Positions 50,668 to 60,675 of a stretch of DNA of 64,000 nucleotides are shown here, piece by piece. The notes under the pieces were generated by a model. The model had not been told where the DNA came from, made no database searches, and worked only from the letters and a program-made list of their open reading frames with translations. Within the stretch, counting starts at the first letter, position 1; the number at the start of each line of letters is the position of its first letter. Source of the stretch: Archangium primigenium (lineage in GTDB: Bacteria > Myxococcota > Myxococcia > Myxococcales > Myxococcaceae); NCBI RefSeq assembly GCF_016904885.1, contig NZ_JADWYI010000001.1, positions 3,844,001-3,908,000 on the forward strand, written 5' to 3'. The translations under genes and the position numbers were made by a program.

Positions 50668-53600
50668 ATGTCGCTTCCCGTTTCACGCCTCACACCTTTC
50701 CTCGCCCTCCTCGGTGTCATGACGCTCGGCTGTGGTTCACCGGCCGAGCCCGCGCCCGAGCCAGAGCCCCAACCCGAAGTGGACGCCGGCACCCCGCCGC
50801 CCGCCGACGCGGGCACGGAGCCCGATGCCGGGAGCACTCCCGACGCGGGCACCGAGCCGGACGCGGGCACCGAGCCAGACGCGGGCACGACTCCCGACGC
50901 GGGCACGACTCCCGACGCGGGCACCGAGCCGGATGGAGGCGCACCTCAGACGCCGCGCGAGTTCTCCTCGTCCTTCGAGGCGCAGGATCCCCAACCGACG
51001 TGGATCACCACGGTGGAAATTGACGCCCAGGGCAAGAAGAAGGCCTCGGGTGTCATCGGAGACAAGGACACGCGCATCCTCGGCAGCATCTCCGATCGGG
51101 TGGTCGCGGTGACCGCCAACGGAGAGAACCTTCCCGACGAGGGCGCGGCCCGGGCCGCCGACGGCGAGGTGCTGTCCAAGTGGTTGGTGTTCACGAGCAC
51201 CGGCTGGCTGCGGTTCCAACTCGCCGAGCCCATCGCCGTGACGCGCTATGCCCTCTCCTCGGCCAATGACTCGCCCGAGCGGGATCCCTCCGCCTGGACG
51301 CTCGAGGGTTCGGACGATGGCACGAGCTGGACCGAGCTCGACCGCCGGAGCGGCGAGTCCTTCGCCTCGCGCTTCGAGACGCGGACCTACACGTTCTCCA
51401 ACACCACGCCCTATCTCCACTACCGCCTCAACGTCACCGCCAACCGCGGCGCCACGATCGTGCAACTGGCCGAGCTCCAGCTCTCCACGGGCGACGACAC
51501 GCCCCGACCGGTGACCGACATGCGCAGCGTCGTGGGCAAGGGCCCGGCCGCCTCGCACAACGCCAAATCCGGCGCGGGCTTCACGGGCAAGCACGCGCTG
51601 CGCTTCGCGGGCGAGGTGACGGCGAGCGGCCACGGCTATTCCTACAACAAGCTCTTCGACGTGGACGTGGCCGTCACGCCGACGACGGAGCTGTCCTACC
51701 GCATCTTCGTGGACGAGGCGCTGAAGGACCCGAACTTCCCGGGGACCTACGCGGCGCTCGATCTCGCCTTCGACGACGGCACCTACCTGAGCGAGCTGAA
51801 CGCCCGCGATCAGCACCACGCGGTGTTGAGCCCGGCGGGGCAGGGCGCGTCGCGGACGCTCTACACCGGCGAGTGGAACCACAAGGTCTCGCGCATCGGT
51901 GACGTCGCCGCGGGCAAGACGATCAAGCGCATCCTGATTGGCTACGACCAGCCGAACGGACCCGTCGCGCTCTTCGGCGGCTGGATCGACGACATCCGCA
52001 TCACGGACACGCCCGGCCACGTGACGCCCACGCACCTGTCCGATTACGTGACGACCCTGCGCGGGACGAACTCGAGCGGCGGCTACTCGCGCGGCAACAA
52101 CATCCCCGCGACGGCCGTCCCCCACGGCTTCAACTTCTGGACGCCGGCGACCAACGCGGGCTCGACGAGCTGGCTCTACGACTACCACCGCCGCAACAAC
52201 GCGGACAACCGGCCGACGCTCCAGGCGCTCTCCCTGAGCCACGAGCCGAGCCCGTGGATGGGGGATCGGCAGAGCTTCCAGATCATGCCCTCGGGGGCCG
52301 AGGGCACGCCGAACGCCAGCCGCACCGCGCGGGCGCTGGCCTTCCAGCACGAGAACGAGATCGCCCGGCCCCATTACTACGGGGTGCGGTTCGACAACGG
52401 CATCCAGGCCGAACTCACGCCCACGGATCACGCCGCCGTCTTCCGCTTCACGTTCCCCGACCGCAACGCGAGCCTCCTCTTCGACAACGTGAACAACAAC
52501 GGCGGGCTCTCCCTGGATCCCTCCGGACGGGCGCTCACCGGCTACTCGGACGCGCGCAGCGGGCTGTCGACGGGCGCGTCGCGCATCTTCATCTACGCCC
52601 GGTTCGACCGGCCGGTGTCCGCGGGCGGCATGCTCCCGGGGGGCGGGGGCGCGAACGTGACCGGCTACCTGCGCTTCACCGTGCCGGCGGATGACCGCAC
52701 CGTGACCATGCGGATCGCCACGTCCCTCATCAGCGTCGAGCAGGCCCGGAAGAACCTGGCGCTGGAGATCGCGGAGTCCGAGGGCTTCGAGGACGTGAAG
52801 GCCCGGGCCCGGGCGCTCTGGGATCAGCGGCTCGCGCTCGTCGAGGTCCAGGGCGCCAACGCGGATCAACTCACCACGCTCTACTCCAACCTCTACCGGT
52901 TGTTCCTCTATCCCAACTCGGGCTTCGAGAACACCGGCACGGCGGACGCGCCGGTCTACCAGTACGCGAGCCCGGTGTCGGCGGCCGTGGGCACGGGCAC
53001 GCCCACGCAGACCGGCGCGAAGATCGTGAACGGCAAGATCTACGTGAACAACGGCTTCTGGGACACCTACCGGGCCACCTGGCCCGCCTACGCGCTGTTC
53101 GCGCCGACCCAGGCGGGCGAGCTGATCGACGGCTTCGTGGAGCACTACCGGGAGGGCGGGTGGATCGCGCGCTGGTCCTCGCCGGGCTACGCGGACCTCA
53201 TGACGGGCACGAGCTCCGACGTCGCCTTCGCGGACGCCTACGTGAAGGGCGTGCACAACTTCGATGCCGCGGCGGCCTACGACGCGGCGGTGAAGAACGC
53301 GACGGTGCGGCCGACCCTCGCGGGCGTCGGGCGCAAGGGGCTCGAGACCTCGATCTTCCTCGGCTACACCTCGACCGAGACCGGCGCGGGCCTGTCGTGG
53401 GCCATGGCGGGCTACCTGAACGACTTCGGCATCGCGAACATGGCGAGCGCGCTCGCCGCGGACCCGGCCGACCCCCGCCATCAGGAGTACGTGGAGAACG
53501 CGGAGTACTTCCGGGGGCGCGCGCTCAACTACGTGAACCTGTTCGACCCGGCCATCCAGTTCTTCCAGGGCCGGGACATGAGCGGCGCGTTCGTGGTGCC

Positions 53601-54726
53601 CGTGGAGGAGTACGATCCGCGCGTCTGGGGCCACGACTACACCGAGACCAACGGCTGGAACACCGCCTTCGACGCGCCCTATGACGGCCAGGGACTCGCC
53701 CACCTGCTCGGGGGAAGGGCCCAGCTCGGCGCGAAGCTCGACGAATTCTTCGCCACGCCGGAGACCGCGAGTCATCCCGGCTCCTACGGCGGGGTGATCC
53801 ACGAGATGATCGAGGCGCGGGACGTGCGCATGGGCCAGCTCGGACTGAGCAACCAGCCCTCGTACCACATCCCCTACATGTACAACCACGCGGGGCAGCC
53901 GGCGAAGACCCAGGAGAAGGTCCGCGACGCGCTCGCGCGCCTGTGGATTGGCAGCGACATCGGCCAGGGCTACCTCGGGGACGAGGACAATGGCGCCATG
54001 TCCGCGTGGCACCTCTTCAGCGCGCTCGGCTTCTACCCGCTCGGGGTGGGCAGCTCGGACTACGCCATCGGCTCGCCGCTCTTCACCCGGGCGATCGTCC
54101 ACCTGGAGAACGGCCGCGACCTCGTCATCAACGCGCCGAACAACAGCCCGAGGAACGTCTACGTGCGGGGCCTGCGCGTCAACGGCGCGACCTACACGAA
54201 GACCTCCCTGCCGCATGCGCTGCTCGCCGCGGGCGCCACGCTCGACTTCGACATGTCGGCGTCGCCCTCCACGTGGGGAACGGGGGCGGGGGATGTGCCG
54301 CCCTCGCTCACGCCCGAGGGGGTGCCCCCCCAGCCCCTGGGGGACGTCGCGCGCGGGGGAACGGCCACCGCCAGTGACGGCACGACCGTGGCTTCGCTCT
54401 TCGACGACACCTCGATGACGAGCGCGCGCTTCACCGCCGAGAACCCGTCGCTGCTCTACGCGCTCGGCTCGGGCGCGCGGGAGGTCGCCTTCTACACGCT
54501 GACCTCGAGCTCCGGCACGGTCGACCCGACCGGCTGGACGTTGAGCGGCTCCACCGATGGCGTGACCTTCACGACGCTCGATCAGCGGACCGCGCAGACG
54601 TTCCGCTGGCGCTCCCAGACGCGCGCCTTCAAGGTCGCGACGCCGGGCGCCTACACGCACTACCGCCTCGAGTTGACGGGCCCGACGGGCCTGTCGCTCG
54701 CCGAGGTCGAGCTGCTCGCCCGGTAG
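50668..54726 (+). CDS. GH92 alpha-mannosidase lipoprotein with F5/8-type domains
   Basis: A 1352-residue lipoprotein (lipobox MTLGC). A repetitive Asp-Ala-Gly-Thr-Glu-Pro linker covers about 40-95. An F5/8 type C-like module follows (about 140-275: RFQLAEPIAVTRYALSSAND, WTLEGSDDGTSWTEL). The GH92 region spans about 450-1215, with family blocks GNNIPATAVPHGFNFWTP, GFWDTYRATWPAYALFAP, GGWIARWSSPGYADLMTGTS, HIPYMYNHAGQPAKTQ and GDEDNGAMSAWHLFSALGFYP. A second F5/8-like module ends the protein (about 1225-1352). GH92 enzymes are calcium-dependent inverting exo-mannosidases. It is among the largest proteins here and should act at the cell surface on N-glycan or mannan substrates. Confidence 0.94.
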   Translation: MSLPVSRLTPFLALLGVMTLGCGSPAEPAPEPEPQPEVDAGTPPPADAGTEPDAGSTPDAGTEPDAGTEPDAGTTPDAGTTPDAGTEPDGGAPQTPREFSSSFEAQDPQPTWITTVEIDAQGKKKASGVIGDKDTRILGSISDRVVAVTANGENLPDEGAARAADGEVLSKWLVFTSTGWLRFQLAEPIAVTRYALSSANDSPERDPSAWTLEGSDDGTSWTELDRRSGESFASRFETRTYTFSNTTPYLHYRLNVTANRGATIVQLAELQLSTGDDTPRPVTDMRSVVGKGPAASHNAKSGAGFTGKHALRFAGEVTASGHGYSYNKLFDVDVAVTPTTELSYRIFVDEALKDPNFPGTYAALDLAFDDGTYLSELNARDQHHAVLSPAGQGASRTLYTGEWNHKVSRIGDVAAGKTIKRILIGYDQPNGPVALFGGWIDDIRITDTPGHVTPTHLSDYVTTLRGTNSSGGYSRGNNIPATAVPHGFNFWTPATNAGSTSWLYDYHRRNNADNRPTLQALSLSHEPSPWMGDRQSFQIMPSGAEGTPNASRTARALAFQHENEIARPHYYGVRFDNGIQAELTPTDHAAVFRFTFPDRNASLLFDNVNNNGGLSLDPSGRALTGYSDARSGLSTGASRIFIYARFDRPVSAGGMLPGGGGANVTGYLRFTVPADDRTVTMRIATSLISVEQARKNLALEIAESEGFEDVKARARALWDQRLALVEVQGANADQLTTLYSNLYRLFLYPNSGFENTGTADAPVYQYASPVSAAVGTGTPTQTGAKIVNGKIYVNNGFWDTYRATWPAYALFAPTQAGELIDGFVEHYREGGWIARWSSPGYADLMTGTSSDVAFADAYVKGVHNFDAAAAYDAAVKNATVRPTLAGVGRKGLETSIFLGYTSTETGAGLSWAMAGYLNDFGIANMASALAADPADPRHQEYVENAEYFRGRALNYVNLFDPAIQFFQGRDMSGAFVVPVEEYDPRVWGHDYTETNGWNTAFDAPYDGQGLAHLLGGRAQLGAKLDEFFATPETASHPGSYGGVIHEMIEARDVRMGQLGLSNQPSYHIPYMYNHAGQPAKTQEKVRDALARLWIGSDIGQGYLGDEDNGAMSAWHLFSALGFYPLGVGSSDYAIGSPLFTRAIVHLENGRDLVINAPNNSPRNVYVRGLRVNGATYTKTSLPHALLAAGATLDFDMSASPSTWGTGAGDVPPSLTPEGVPPQPLGDVARGGTATASDGTTVASLFDDTSMTSARFTAENPSLLYALGSGAREVAFYTLTSSSGTVDPTGWTLSGSTDGVTFTTLDQRTAQTFRWRSQTRAFKVATPGAYTHYRLELTGPTGLSLAEVELLAR
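50806..50931. repeat. 18-bp tandem repeats encoding an Asp-Ala-Gly linker
   Basis: Seven imperfect 18-base units starting GACGCGGGCAC or close variants encode Asp-Ala-Gly-(Thr/Ser)-(Glu/Thr)-Pro repeats in the lipoprotein linker. Nearly identical units suggest recent expansion; the repeat number could vary among strains. Confidence 0.9.
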
Positions 54727-54746
54727 TCGCGTCGGAGCTGGCCAGG

Positions 54747-54777
54747 GAGCAGGCGGGCGCGTGCGGCCCGCCTGCTC
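54747..54777. terminator. strong stem-loop between convergent genes
   Basis: GAGCAGGCGGGC (54747-54758) and GCCCGCCTGCTC (54766-54777) form a perfect 12-bp stem with a 7-base loop, lying between the GH92 and DoxX stop codons, 20 bases after the former and 9 before the latter. No T-tract follows on either strand. Confidence 0.65.
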
Positions 54778-54786
54778 TCCGCGCGA

Positions 54787-55218
54787 CTAGGTGCGGCGCA
54801 GTGCCTTGAAGGCGCCGGTGGACCACATCGCCCAGCCCATGAGCACGGGCTGGAAGAACAGCCGCACGAGCCGCCGGGTGTCCGTGTTCAGGCCGAACGC
54901 GGAGATGCGCTGGTCGTACTGGTGCAGGTTGCCGGGGAAGACCGCCGCGAAGAACGCCGCCAGGCCCAGCCCCATGAGCGCCCTGTGCCGCTTGCCGAGG
55001 AGCAGGGCCAGCCCGAGCCCGATCTCCACCACGCCCGAGAGCAGGACCACGGTGTCCTTGTCCATGGGCAGCCAGTCCGGCACCTGTGCCTGGAACGACT
55101 CCCGCGCGAAGGAGAGGTGGCCCGTGCCCGCCCCGGTCATGAAGGTCCCCAGGAGCCACCGGCCCGCGTTCTGAAGTGGGGTCGTCGTTGGTGGGGTGTT
55201 CGTGATGTCTCGCAGCAT
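54787..55218 (-). CDS. DoxX-family membrane protein
   Basis: A 143-residue protein with four hydrophobic helices (GRWLLGTFMTGAGTGHL, VVLLSGVVEIGLGLALLL, ALMGLGLAAFFAAVFPGNL and LFFQPVLMGWAMWSTGAF). The second helix pattern and the GKRHRALMG loop match DoxX-like proteins, which reside in the inner membrane and are linked to redox or stress functions in some bacteria. GGGAGGG lies a few bases before the ATG at 55218. It is downstream of the beta-helix lipoprotein gene on the same strand? No: that gene ends at 55362, upstream on the minus strand, 143 bases away, so a shared transcript is possible. Confidence 0.88.
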   Translation of the reverse strand: MLRDITNTPPTTTPLQNAGRWLLGTFMTGAGTGHLSFARESFQAQVPDWLPMDKDTVVLLSGVVEIGLGLALLLGKRHRALMGLGLAAFFAAVFPGNLHQYDQRISAFGLNTDTRRLVRLFFQPVLMGWAMWSTGAFKALRRT

Positions 55219-55361
55219 CGGATCCCTCCCGCTCCATCCGCCATCGGGTCGCGGGCCGATTCAGGACCCGGTGTCCCGAAAGTGCGATGCGCGGAGGAAA
55301 ACCGCACCTCCCGTCTGGCCGCTCGCACTCCGGCCGACGGGAGATGCCTCGGGGTCGGGTT

Positions 55362-57422
55362 TTACCGATCACCCGTCCAGGTGTTTCCCCCGCCGTCCTT
55401 GAACGAGAACCTCCCGGTCGAGGGGGCATCCGTGGAGAAGAGGTTGCCGGAATGGGACCGCGCCCCCGTGACGCTCGAGTTCTTGAGGGTGAGCGAACCC
55501 GTGGTCGGAATCTTGCCGCTCAGCGGGCTCGGCGGGGCCTTGTGCGAGTCGTTGGCCACGAAGCCGAACGCACCGGCCCGCTCCAGGACGATGCGCACGC
55601 CGTCGAGCTCCGTGTCCTCGATGCGCTGGCCCTGCGTGCTCTGGACGAGGACGCCGGCATAGACGGGGTCGATGATGTCGATGTCCTTCAACCGGATGCC
55701 CTGGAAGCGCAGGGGGGCGGAGGGCGCGGCGGGCGAGTATGGATTGGCGGCGAACAACCAGACCGCGCCCCACGTGCGCCGCGCGGTCTCGTCGCCGTGC
55801 ACGCCGTCATCGTCCCACCACATCCGGCCGCCGCAGCGCTCGACCGTCACGTTCTGGATCGTGGTGTGCCCGGAGAACTCGTGCTGGGGCGCGAACTCGT
55901 TGTCCACGGTGATGCCCGGGTAGCGCAGGGTGTCGTAGACCACCGAGTCCTTGATGACGTTGTCGTGGCCGCCGTAGACCGCGAAGCCCGCCGCGCGCCA
56001 GATGAGCCCCGCCGTGCAGCGCTCGATGACGTTGCCCTGGTTGGGGCCCTCGGGCTGGTGGACCCAGGGCGTCTCGGGGATGGGCGCCTTGTCCCAGGTG
56101 ATGGCGGACCACATGGCGAAGGCGTCGTCGCCGGTGTTGCGCGCGGTGCAGTTCACGATGCGCGAGTTCGTGGTGCCATTGCAGAAGTTGATGCCGTCCG
56201 CGATGGTGTTGCGAAAGCGGCTGTCCTCCCAGAGCATGTTGTCGCCGCCCTCGACCCAGCCGCCCACGATCATCCGCTCGATCCACAGCCGCTTGAAGAC
56301 CGCGTTGTGGTGCATGTAGCGGTCGAACGCGCGGCCAATGCCGTCGTAGCTGTCCCACGGCCATTGGTTGAGGTCGGCGGCGGCCTTGTTGTAGCGCACG
56401 GTCCGGTTGCGCCAGCTGCCGAAGATGGCGAAGTCCTGGAAGGTGATGTTGTCGCCGCTCAGGCGGAAGCCGAACTCGTGGTTGTAGCCCACGTCCTTGG
56501 GAGACGGCGGCACGATGCGCGTGTGCCACATGCCGGCGCCCTGCACCGTCAGCCCGGCGGGGACGTAGACCTTGGGCTGCATGGGGTTCTCATGCGCCAT
56601 CACGTAGTCCCCCGGCGGGAGGAAGATGCCGGGCTTGCCACCGCTCTGGGCGTCCTGGAGCGCCCGCACGATCGCGGCCTCGGTGAACTCGCGCACGACG
56701 ACGTAGTCCGCCGGGACGGAGCGGGGCTCGGGCACGAGCTCCAGGTCCATGAAGTCGACGGTGACGGGCACCTGCGCGGAGGCATCCGGGGAGACGAGCT
56801 TCACCACGTCGCCCGGGTTGATGGTGGCCTGGCCGTTGGTGGCCAGCAGCACGTGCGCCTCGTCGTAGATGTGGTGCGCGGCGGTCCACGGCAGCTTCAG
56901 GCCGAAGTTCTCGTCGTTGGGGCTCGGGTTCTGGGGCAGCTCGTCCACCTGCTGGCGGGGCAGGGCGTTGTGCGTCTGGGTGTTGTTCGGACCGGTGTAG
57001 AGCCAGGCGTAGTCCGAGTTCACCGTGAGCGTGGCGACCTTGGCGTCATTCACGTAGACGTCCAGGTGGGCCTCCCTCTCGTCCGGCACGCTGTAGCGCA
57101 CCACGACGGCGTTGGCCTTCACGCGGCTCGTCCACGCGATGGAGGCGGAGGGGCTCGGGAGCGTCACCGCCTCGCGGTTCGAGGCCTCGCCGGAGAGCGT
57201 GCCTTCCAACCACGCGCCCGAGACCGTCCGCTCGAGCGTGGCGCCGCCGGACAGCGCGCCCGCCTCGGCCTCGTACTCGTCCCAGGACACGGTGGCCCCC
57301 CGGGGCGCGGGGGTCTCGCCCGGGTTCTCGATGGGGCCCGGTTCGGGGTTTTCATCGGGTTTGTCGTTGCAGCCAACGAGCAGCAGGCTCGCGCAAAGCG
57401 ATACGAGGATGGGACGCATCAT
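55362..57422 (-). CDS. right-handed beta-helix lipoprotein, possible glucan hydrolase (GH55/GH87-like)
   Basis: A 686-residue lipoprotein (lipobox LLLVGC, then an acidic/Pro linker). Residues about 45-215 form a jelly-roll CBM35-like region (YEAEAGALSGGATLERT, LDVYVNDAKVATLTV). The remainder is a beta-helix with glucanase-like loops: GIFLPPGDYVMAH, LTVQGAGMWHTRI, RNTGDDAFAMWS and GGHDNVIKDSVVYD. TGDD with neighbouring Asp residues is the kind of catalytic loop seen in GH87 alpha-1,3-glucanases and related beta-helix hydrolases, but the assignment is tentative. GAGGAG lies 9-12 bases before two adjacent ATGs (57422, 57419). It is divergent from the GST gene at 57597. Confidence 0.82.
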   Translation of the reverse strand: MMRPILVSLCASLLLVGCNDKPDENPEPGPIENPGETPAPRGATVSWDEYEAEAGALSGGATLERTVSGAWLEGTLSGEASNREAVTLPSPSASIAWTSRVKANAVVVRYSVPDEREAHLDVYVNDAKVATLTVNSDYAWLYTGPNNTQTHNALPRQQVDELPQNPSPNDENFGLKLPWTAAHHIYDEAHVLLATNGQATINPGDVVKLVSPDASAQVPVTVDFMDLELVPEPRSVPADYVVVREFTEAAIVRALQDAQSGGKPGIFLPPGDYVMAHENPMQPKVYVPAGLTVQGAGMWHTRIVPPSPKDVGYNHEFGFRLSGDNITFQDFAIFGSWRNRTVRYNKAAADLNQWPWDSYDGIGRAFDRYMHHNAVFKRLWIERMIVGGWVEGGDNMLWEDSRFRNTIADGINFCNGTTNSRIVNCTARNTGDDAFAMWSAITWDKAPIPETPWVHQPEGPNQGNVIERCTAGLIWRAAGFAVYGGHDNVIKDSVVYDTLRYPGITVDNEFAPQHEFSGHTTIQNVTVERCGGRMWWDDDGVHGDETARRTWGAVWLFAANPYSPAAPSAPLRFQGIRLKDIDIIDPVYAGVLVQSTQGQRIEDTELDGVRIVLERAGAFGFVANDSHKAPPSPLSGKIPTTGSLTLKNSSVTGARSHSGNLFSTDAPSTGRFSFKDGGGNTWTGDR

Positions 57423-57596
57423 CGGGGGTGGACTCCTCTTCGTGACGGGAGGCGGCAATGTACAGGCGGGGATTCGGGGCGGGTGGAGTTGTCGTGAACC
57501 CGGTCGTCTGACGCGCCGCGTGAAGGAGGGCCATTGACGCACGGGCGGAGGGGAGGGGTAGCGTCGTGCGTTCATCGCGCTGTCAGGAGTTTTCCA

Positions 57597-58160
57597 ATGA
57601 AGCTCTATTTCGCGCCCCGCACCCGTGCGACACGTCCTCGCTGGCTGCTCGAGGAACTCAAGATTCCGTATGAGCTGGTTCGTGTGGACCCGGCGCAACC
57701 GCCTCCGGAACTCCAGACGTTGAATCCGTTCGGCGAGGTCCCGGTGCTCGTCGATGATTCCGTGACCCTGTTCGAGTCGGCCTCCATCTGCCTGTATCTC
57801 GCGGACCGCCACCCCGAGAAGGGATTGGCTCCCGCGCCGCATGCACCCGAGCGGGGCGCCTACTACCAATGGCTGCTCTTCGCGGAGCGGACGCTCGAAC
57901 CGCTGGCGTTGGAGCTCCGCCGGGGGGGCCCGCTCGCGGAGCCCGAGCGCAAGCGGCTCGACGACGTGCTCACGGTCGTGGAGCGGGCACTCGGGGACCG
58001 CGAGGTGTTGGTGGGCAGCGCGTTCACCGCGGCGGATCTGGTGATGGCCTCCCTCCTCCACATGCTCGTCCACGCGGGGGCACTCGAGTCCCGCCCCCGG
58101 CTCGTGGACTACGTCAAACGACACACCTCCCGCCCGGCCCTGCGCAGCGCGATGTCCTAG
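57597..58160 (+). CDS. glutathione S-transferase-like protein
   Basis: A 187-residue GST-fold protein beginning KLYFAPRTRATRPRWLLEEL, with LNPFGEVPVLVDDSVTLFESASICLYLADRHP covering the cis-Pro and the conserved Glu-Ser thiol-binding pair. Residue 10 is Arg, not Cys, and no catalytic Ser or Tyr is obvious, so it may bind or reduce rather than conjugate. The C-terminal helical domain is short but complete (LDDVLTVVERALGDREVLVGSAFTAADLVMASLLHML). CAGGAG lies 7 bases before the ATG. The next gene starts 26 bases downstream of the stop codon. Confidence 0.9.
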   Translation: MKLYFAPRTRATRPRWLLEELKIPYELVRVDPAQPPPELQTLNPFGEVPVLVDDSVTLFESASICLYLADRHPEKGLAPAPHAPERGAYYQWLLFAERTLEPLALELRRGGPLAEPERKRLDDVLTVVERALGDREVLVGSAFTAADLVMASLLHMLVHAGALESRPRLVDYVKRHTSRPALRSAMS

Positions 58161-58186
58161 GCGGTTGAAGCGCGTACGATGCGGTC

Positions 58187-60586
58187 ATGCGCTGCTTCCG
58201 TTCCCGTCTTCTCTTGCTGGGGCTCCTGACGTCTCCAGCGCTCGCCGCCGTCCCCTCTGGTTTCCAGGAGACGGCGTACAGCGCGCCGACCTTGACGCCC
58301 ACCACGGGCCTGGCCTGGGCGCCCGATGGCTCGGGTCGGCTCTTCGTCACGAACAAGAACGGCCAGGTGCTCGTCGCGACGATGCGCGATGGGGCGCTCG
58401 TCGAGCAGGACGCGAAGCTGGTCACCTCCGTGTTCGCCACCGAGTCGGTCTACACAAACAGCGAGTGTGGCCTGCTGGGGATCGCGTTCGACCCGAACTA
58501 CGCCGTCAACCGCTACGTCTACCTGTTCCTCACGGCGACCAGCACCCGGCAGCAGATCATCCGCTACACGGACGCGAGCGGCGTGGGCACGGCGCGCACG
58601 GTGCTCGTCGACAACCTGCCCACCGCCGGACAGAACCACAACGGGGGAGCGATTGGCATCGGGCCAGAGGGAAAGCTGTACTGGGCCATCGGGGACCTGG
58701 GCAACGGCACGGGGGTGAACGCGGATCTCACCTCGATGGCGGCCAAGGTGAGCCGGGCCAACCTGGACGGCACTCCCGCCAATGACAACCCTTTCTTCGA
58801 CGGGGTGGGTCCCAACAGCGAGTACGTCTGGGCGCGCGGCTTCCGCAATCCCTTCACCTTCACCTTCCAACCGGACACCGGGGCGCTGTGGGTGAACTCG
58901 GTCGGAACGAGCTACGAGCAGGTCTTCGTCCCGGGCAAAGGCGCGCACGCGGGCTACAACGCCTACGAGAACAACCAGCCTCCCTCGGGTTACATCGCCC
59001 CGGCCATCAAGTACCGCACCAACGGCACGGACTCGCGCGCCCTCACCGCGACGGGCGCCGTGCGCGGCGCGGGCGTCACCACCTTCACCACCACCGCGGC
59101 GCATGGCTTTCGCAAGGGGGAGAAGATCACCGTGGCCGGCGTGACGGACGCGAGCTTCAACGGGAGCGTCTACGTGGCCAGCGTCCCGAGTGACACCACA
59201 TGGACGGCGGCGCAAGCCGGGGCGGACGCGGCGAGCGGCAACGGCACCGCGACGACCCAGAACCTGGGCGGCTCCATCACGGGGGGGACCTTCTACGACT
59301 CCACCCTCTTTCCCAACGACTACCGGGGCAACTTCCTCTTCGGGGATTACAACTCCGGACGGCTGGTGCGCGCCACGCTGGCGGCGGACCGCTCGGTGGC
59401 CACGGTGGAGGCGTGGGCCAGTGGTTTCAACCAGGCCGTGGACCTGGCCGTGGGGCCAGATGGCGCGCTGTATGCCGTGAGTGTCACCGCGGGACGCCTG
59501 CTGCGGATCACCCCCACCGCTCCCGGACAGAAGCTCCTCGTCTCGGCGCTGCACCTGTCGGTCGTGGAGGGCGGCCAGGCCGTGTTCACGGTGCGGCTCG
59601 CCGAGGCGCCCACCGCGGACGTCACCGTCAGCGTGGCACGGGCCTCGGGAGACACGGATCTCACCGTGGAGGACGGCACGTCGCTCACCTTCACTCCGGC
59701 CAACTGGAACCAGTTGCAGCGCGTCACCCTCGCCGCCGCCGTCGACGTGGACACCACCGCGGACAGCGCGGCCTTCTCGGTGTCCGCCCCGGGCCTCAGC
59801 CCCGAGACGGTCCAGGTGCGGTCCATCGACGACAACTCGTCGCGGCTGGTGCTGTCCTCCACGGCCCTGACGCTCACGGAAGAGGAGACCGCGTCCCTGA
59901 CGGTGGCGCTCTCCAAGAACCCGGCCCGGACGGCCACCGTCACGGTGGCGCGCACGGAGGGGGACACGGACGTCACCGTCACCAGCGCCGCGACCCTGAC
60001 CTTCACCGTGTCCAACTGGAGCACGCCGCAGACGGTCACCGTGGCGGCCGCCAAGGACGTGGACCTGGTGGCGGACGCCGCGACGCTCACCCTGGCCCTG
60101 GCCGGCGGAGACGCGCGCACGGTCTCCGTGAGTGTGCGGGACAATGACGCCGAGGCGCCCGTCATCACCTCCACGCCGGACACCTCGGCGGTGGTGGGCG
60201 TGCCGTACCGCTACCAGGTGGTGGCCGATGGGCTGCCCGCGCCCACCTTCTCCGTGACGAGCGGCGTGGCGGGCCCGGCCATCGACGCCCGCACCGGCCT
60301 GCTCGTCTGGATGCCGGAGACCCCGGGCACGGTGGACCTGACGGTGAGCGCGAGCAACGGCACACCCCCGGACGCCCAGCAGTCCTTCCAGGTGCGTGTG
60401 AAGGCCGCCGAGCCGACGCCCACCCCGGACGCGGGAACCGGCACGGGCGAGCCGCCGCGGCCCCCCGAGGCGCCGGGCGGCGACTGTGGCTGTGGCGCGG
60501 CGGGCCCCGAGGGCGCGCTGGCCTGGGGGGCCCTGCTGCTGGGCCTGCGCTTGCGTCGGAGGCGGACGGGAGCCTCGCGAGGCTGA
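58187..60586 (+). CDS. PQQ-type sugar dehydrogenase with beta-sandwich domains and MYXO-CTERM
   Basis: A 799-residue secreted protein. The signal peptide is cleaved near ALAA. The N-terminal propeller (about 22-440) has the family blocks TGLAWAPDGSGRLFVTNK, SECGLLGIAFDPNYAVNRYVYL, NHNGGAIGIGPEGKLYWAIGD and VWARGFRNPFTFTFQPDTG; an insertion of about 80 residues interrupts it. Two Calx-beta-like repeats follow (about 455-660) and then a cadherin-like/putative Ig domain (TPDTSAVVGVPYRYQVVADG). The C-terminus is DCGCGAAGPEG, a hydrophobic helix and RLRRRR, a MYXO-CTERM signal. It probably oxidises sugars or glycans at the surface. The ATG has no strong ribosome site. Confidence 0.9.
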   Translation: MRCFRSRLLLLGLLTSPALAAVPSGFQETAYSAPTLTPTTGLAWAPDGSGRLFVTNKNGQVLVATMRDGALVEQDAKLVTSVFATESVYTNSECGLLGIAFDPNYAVNRYVYLFLTATSTRQQIIRYTDASGVGTARTVLVDNLPTAGQNHNGGAIGIGPEGKLYWAIGDLGNGTGVNADLTSMAAKVSRANLDGTPANDNPFFDGVGPNSEYVWARGFRNPFTFTFQPDTGALWVNSVGTSYEQVFVPGKGAHAGYNAYENNQPPSGYIAPAIKYRTNGTDSRALTATGAVRGAGVTTFTTTAAHGFRKGEKITVAGVTDASFNGSVYVASVPSDTTWTAAQAGADAASGNGTATTQNLGGSITGGTFYDSTLFPNDYRGNFLFGDYNSGRLVRATLAADRSVATVEAWASGFNQAVDLAVGPDGALYAVSVTAGRLLRITPTAPGQKLLVSALHLSVVEGGQAVFTVRLAEAPTADVTVSVARASGDTDLTVEDGTSLTFTPANWNQLQRVTLAAAVDVDTTADSAAFSVSAPGLSPETVQVRSIDDNSSRLVLSSTALTLTEEETASLTVALSKNPARTATVTVARTEGDTDVTVTSAATLTFTVSNWSTPQTVTVAAAKDVDLVADAATLTLALAGGDARTVSVSVRDNDAEAPVITSTPDTSAVVGVPYRYQVVADGLPAPTFSVTSGVAGPAIDARTGLLVWMPETPGTVDLTVSASNGTPPDAQQSFQVRVKAAEPTPTPDAGTGTGEPPRPPEAPGGDCGCGAAGPEGALAWGALLLGLRLRRRRTGASRG

Positions 60587-60675
60587 GCCCTCGGCGCACG
60601 AGGAGAGGGGCCGTGCTCTTGGCGGGGCAGCGAATGGGTTCGCTGCCGTGGACTCAGCGAATAGATTCATCCGCC

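Noticed and set aside
50806-50931. Direct repeats as a possible CRISPR or binding-site array
   Set aside because: They are in frame within a lipoprotein linker and encode Asp-Ala-Gly repeats.
50737-54660. A 1307-residue frame antisense to the GH92 gene
   Set aside because: It is a GC-skew shadow: rich in Arg/Gly/Val/Ala, no domain, no ribosome site, and the opposite strand has clear GH92 motifs.
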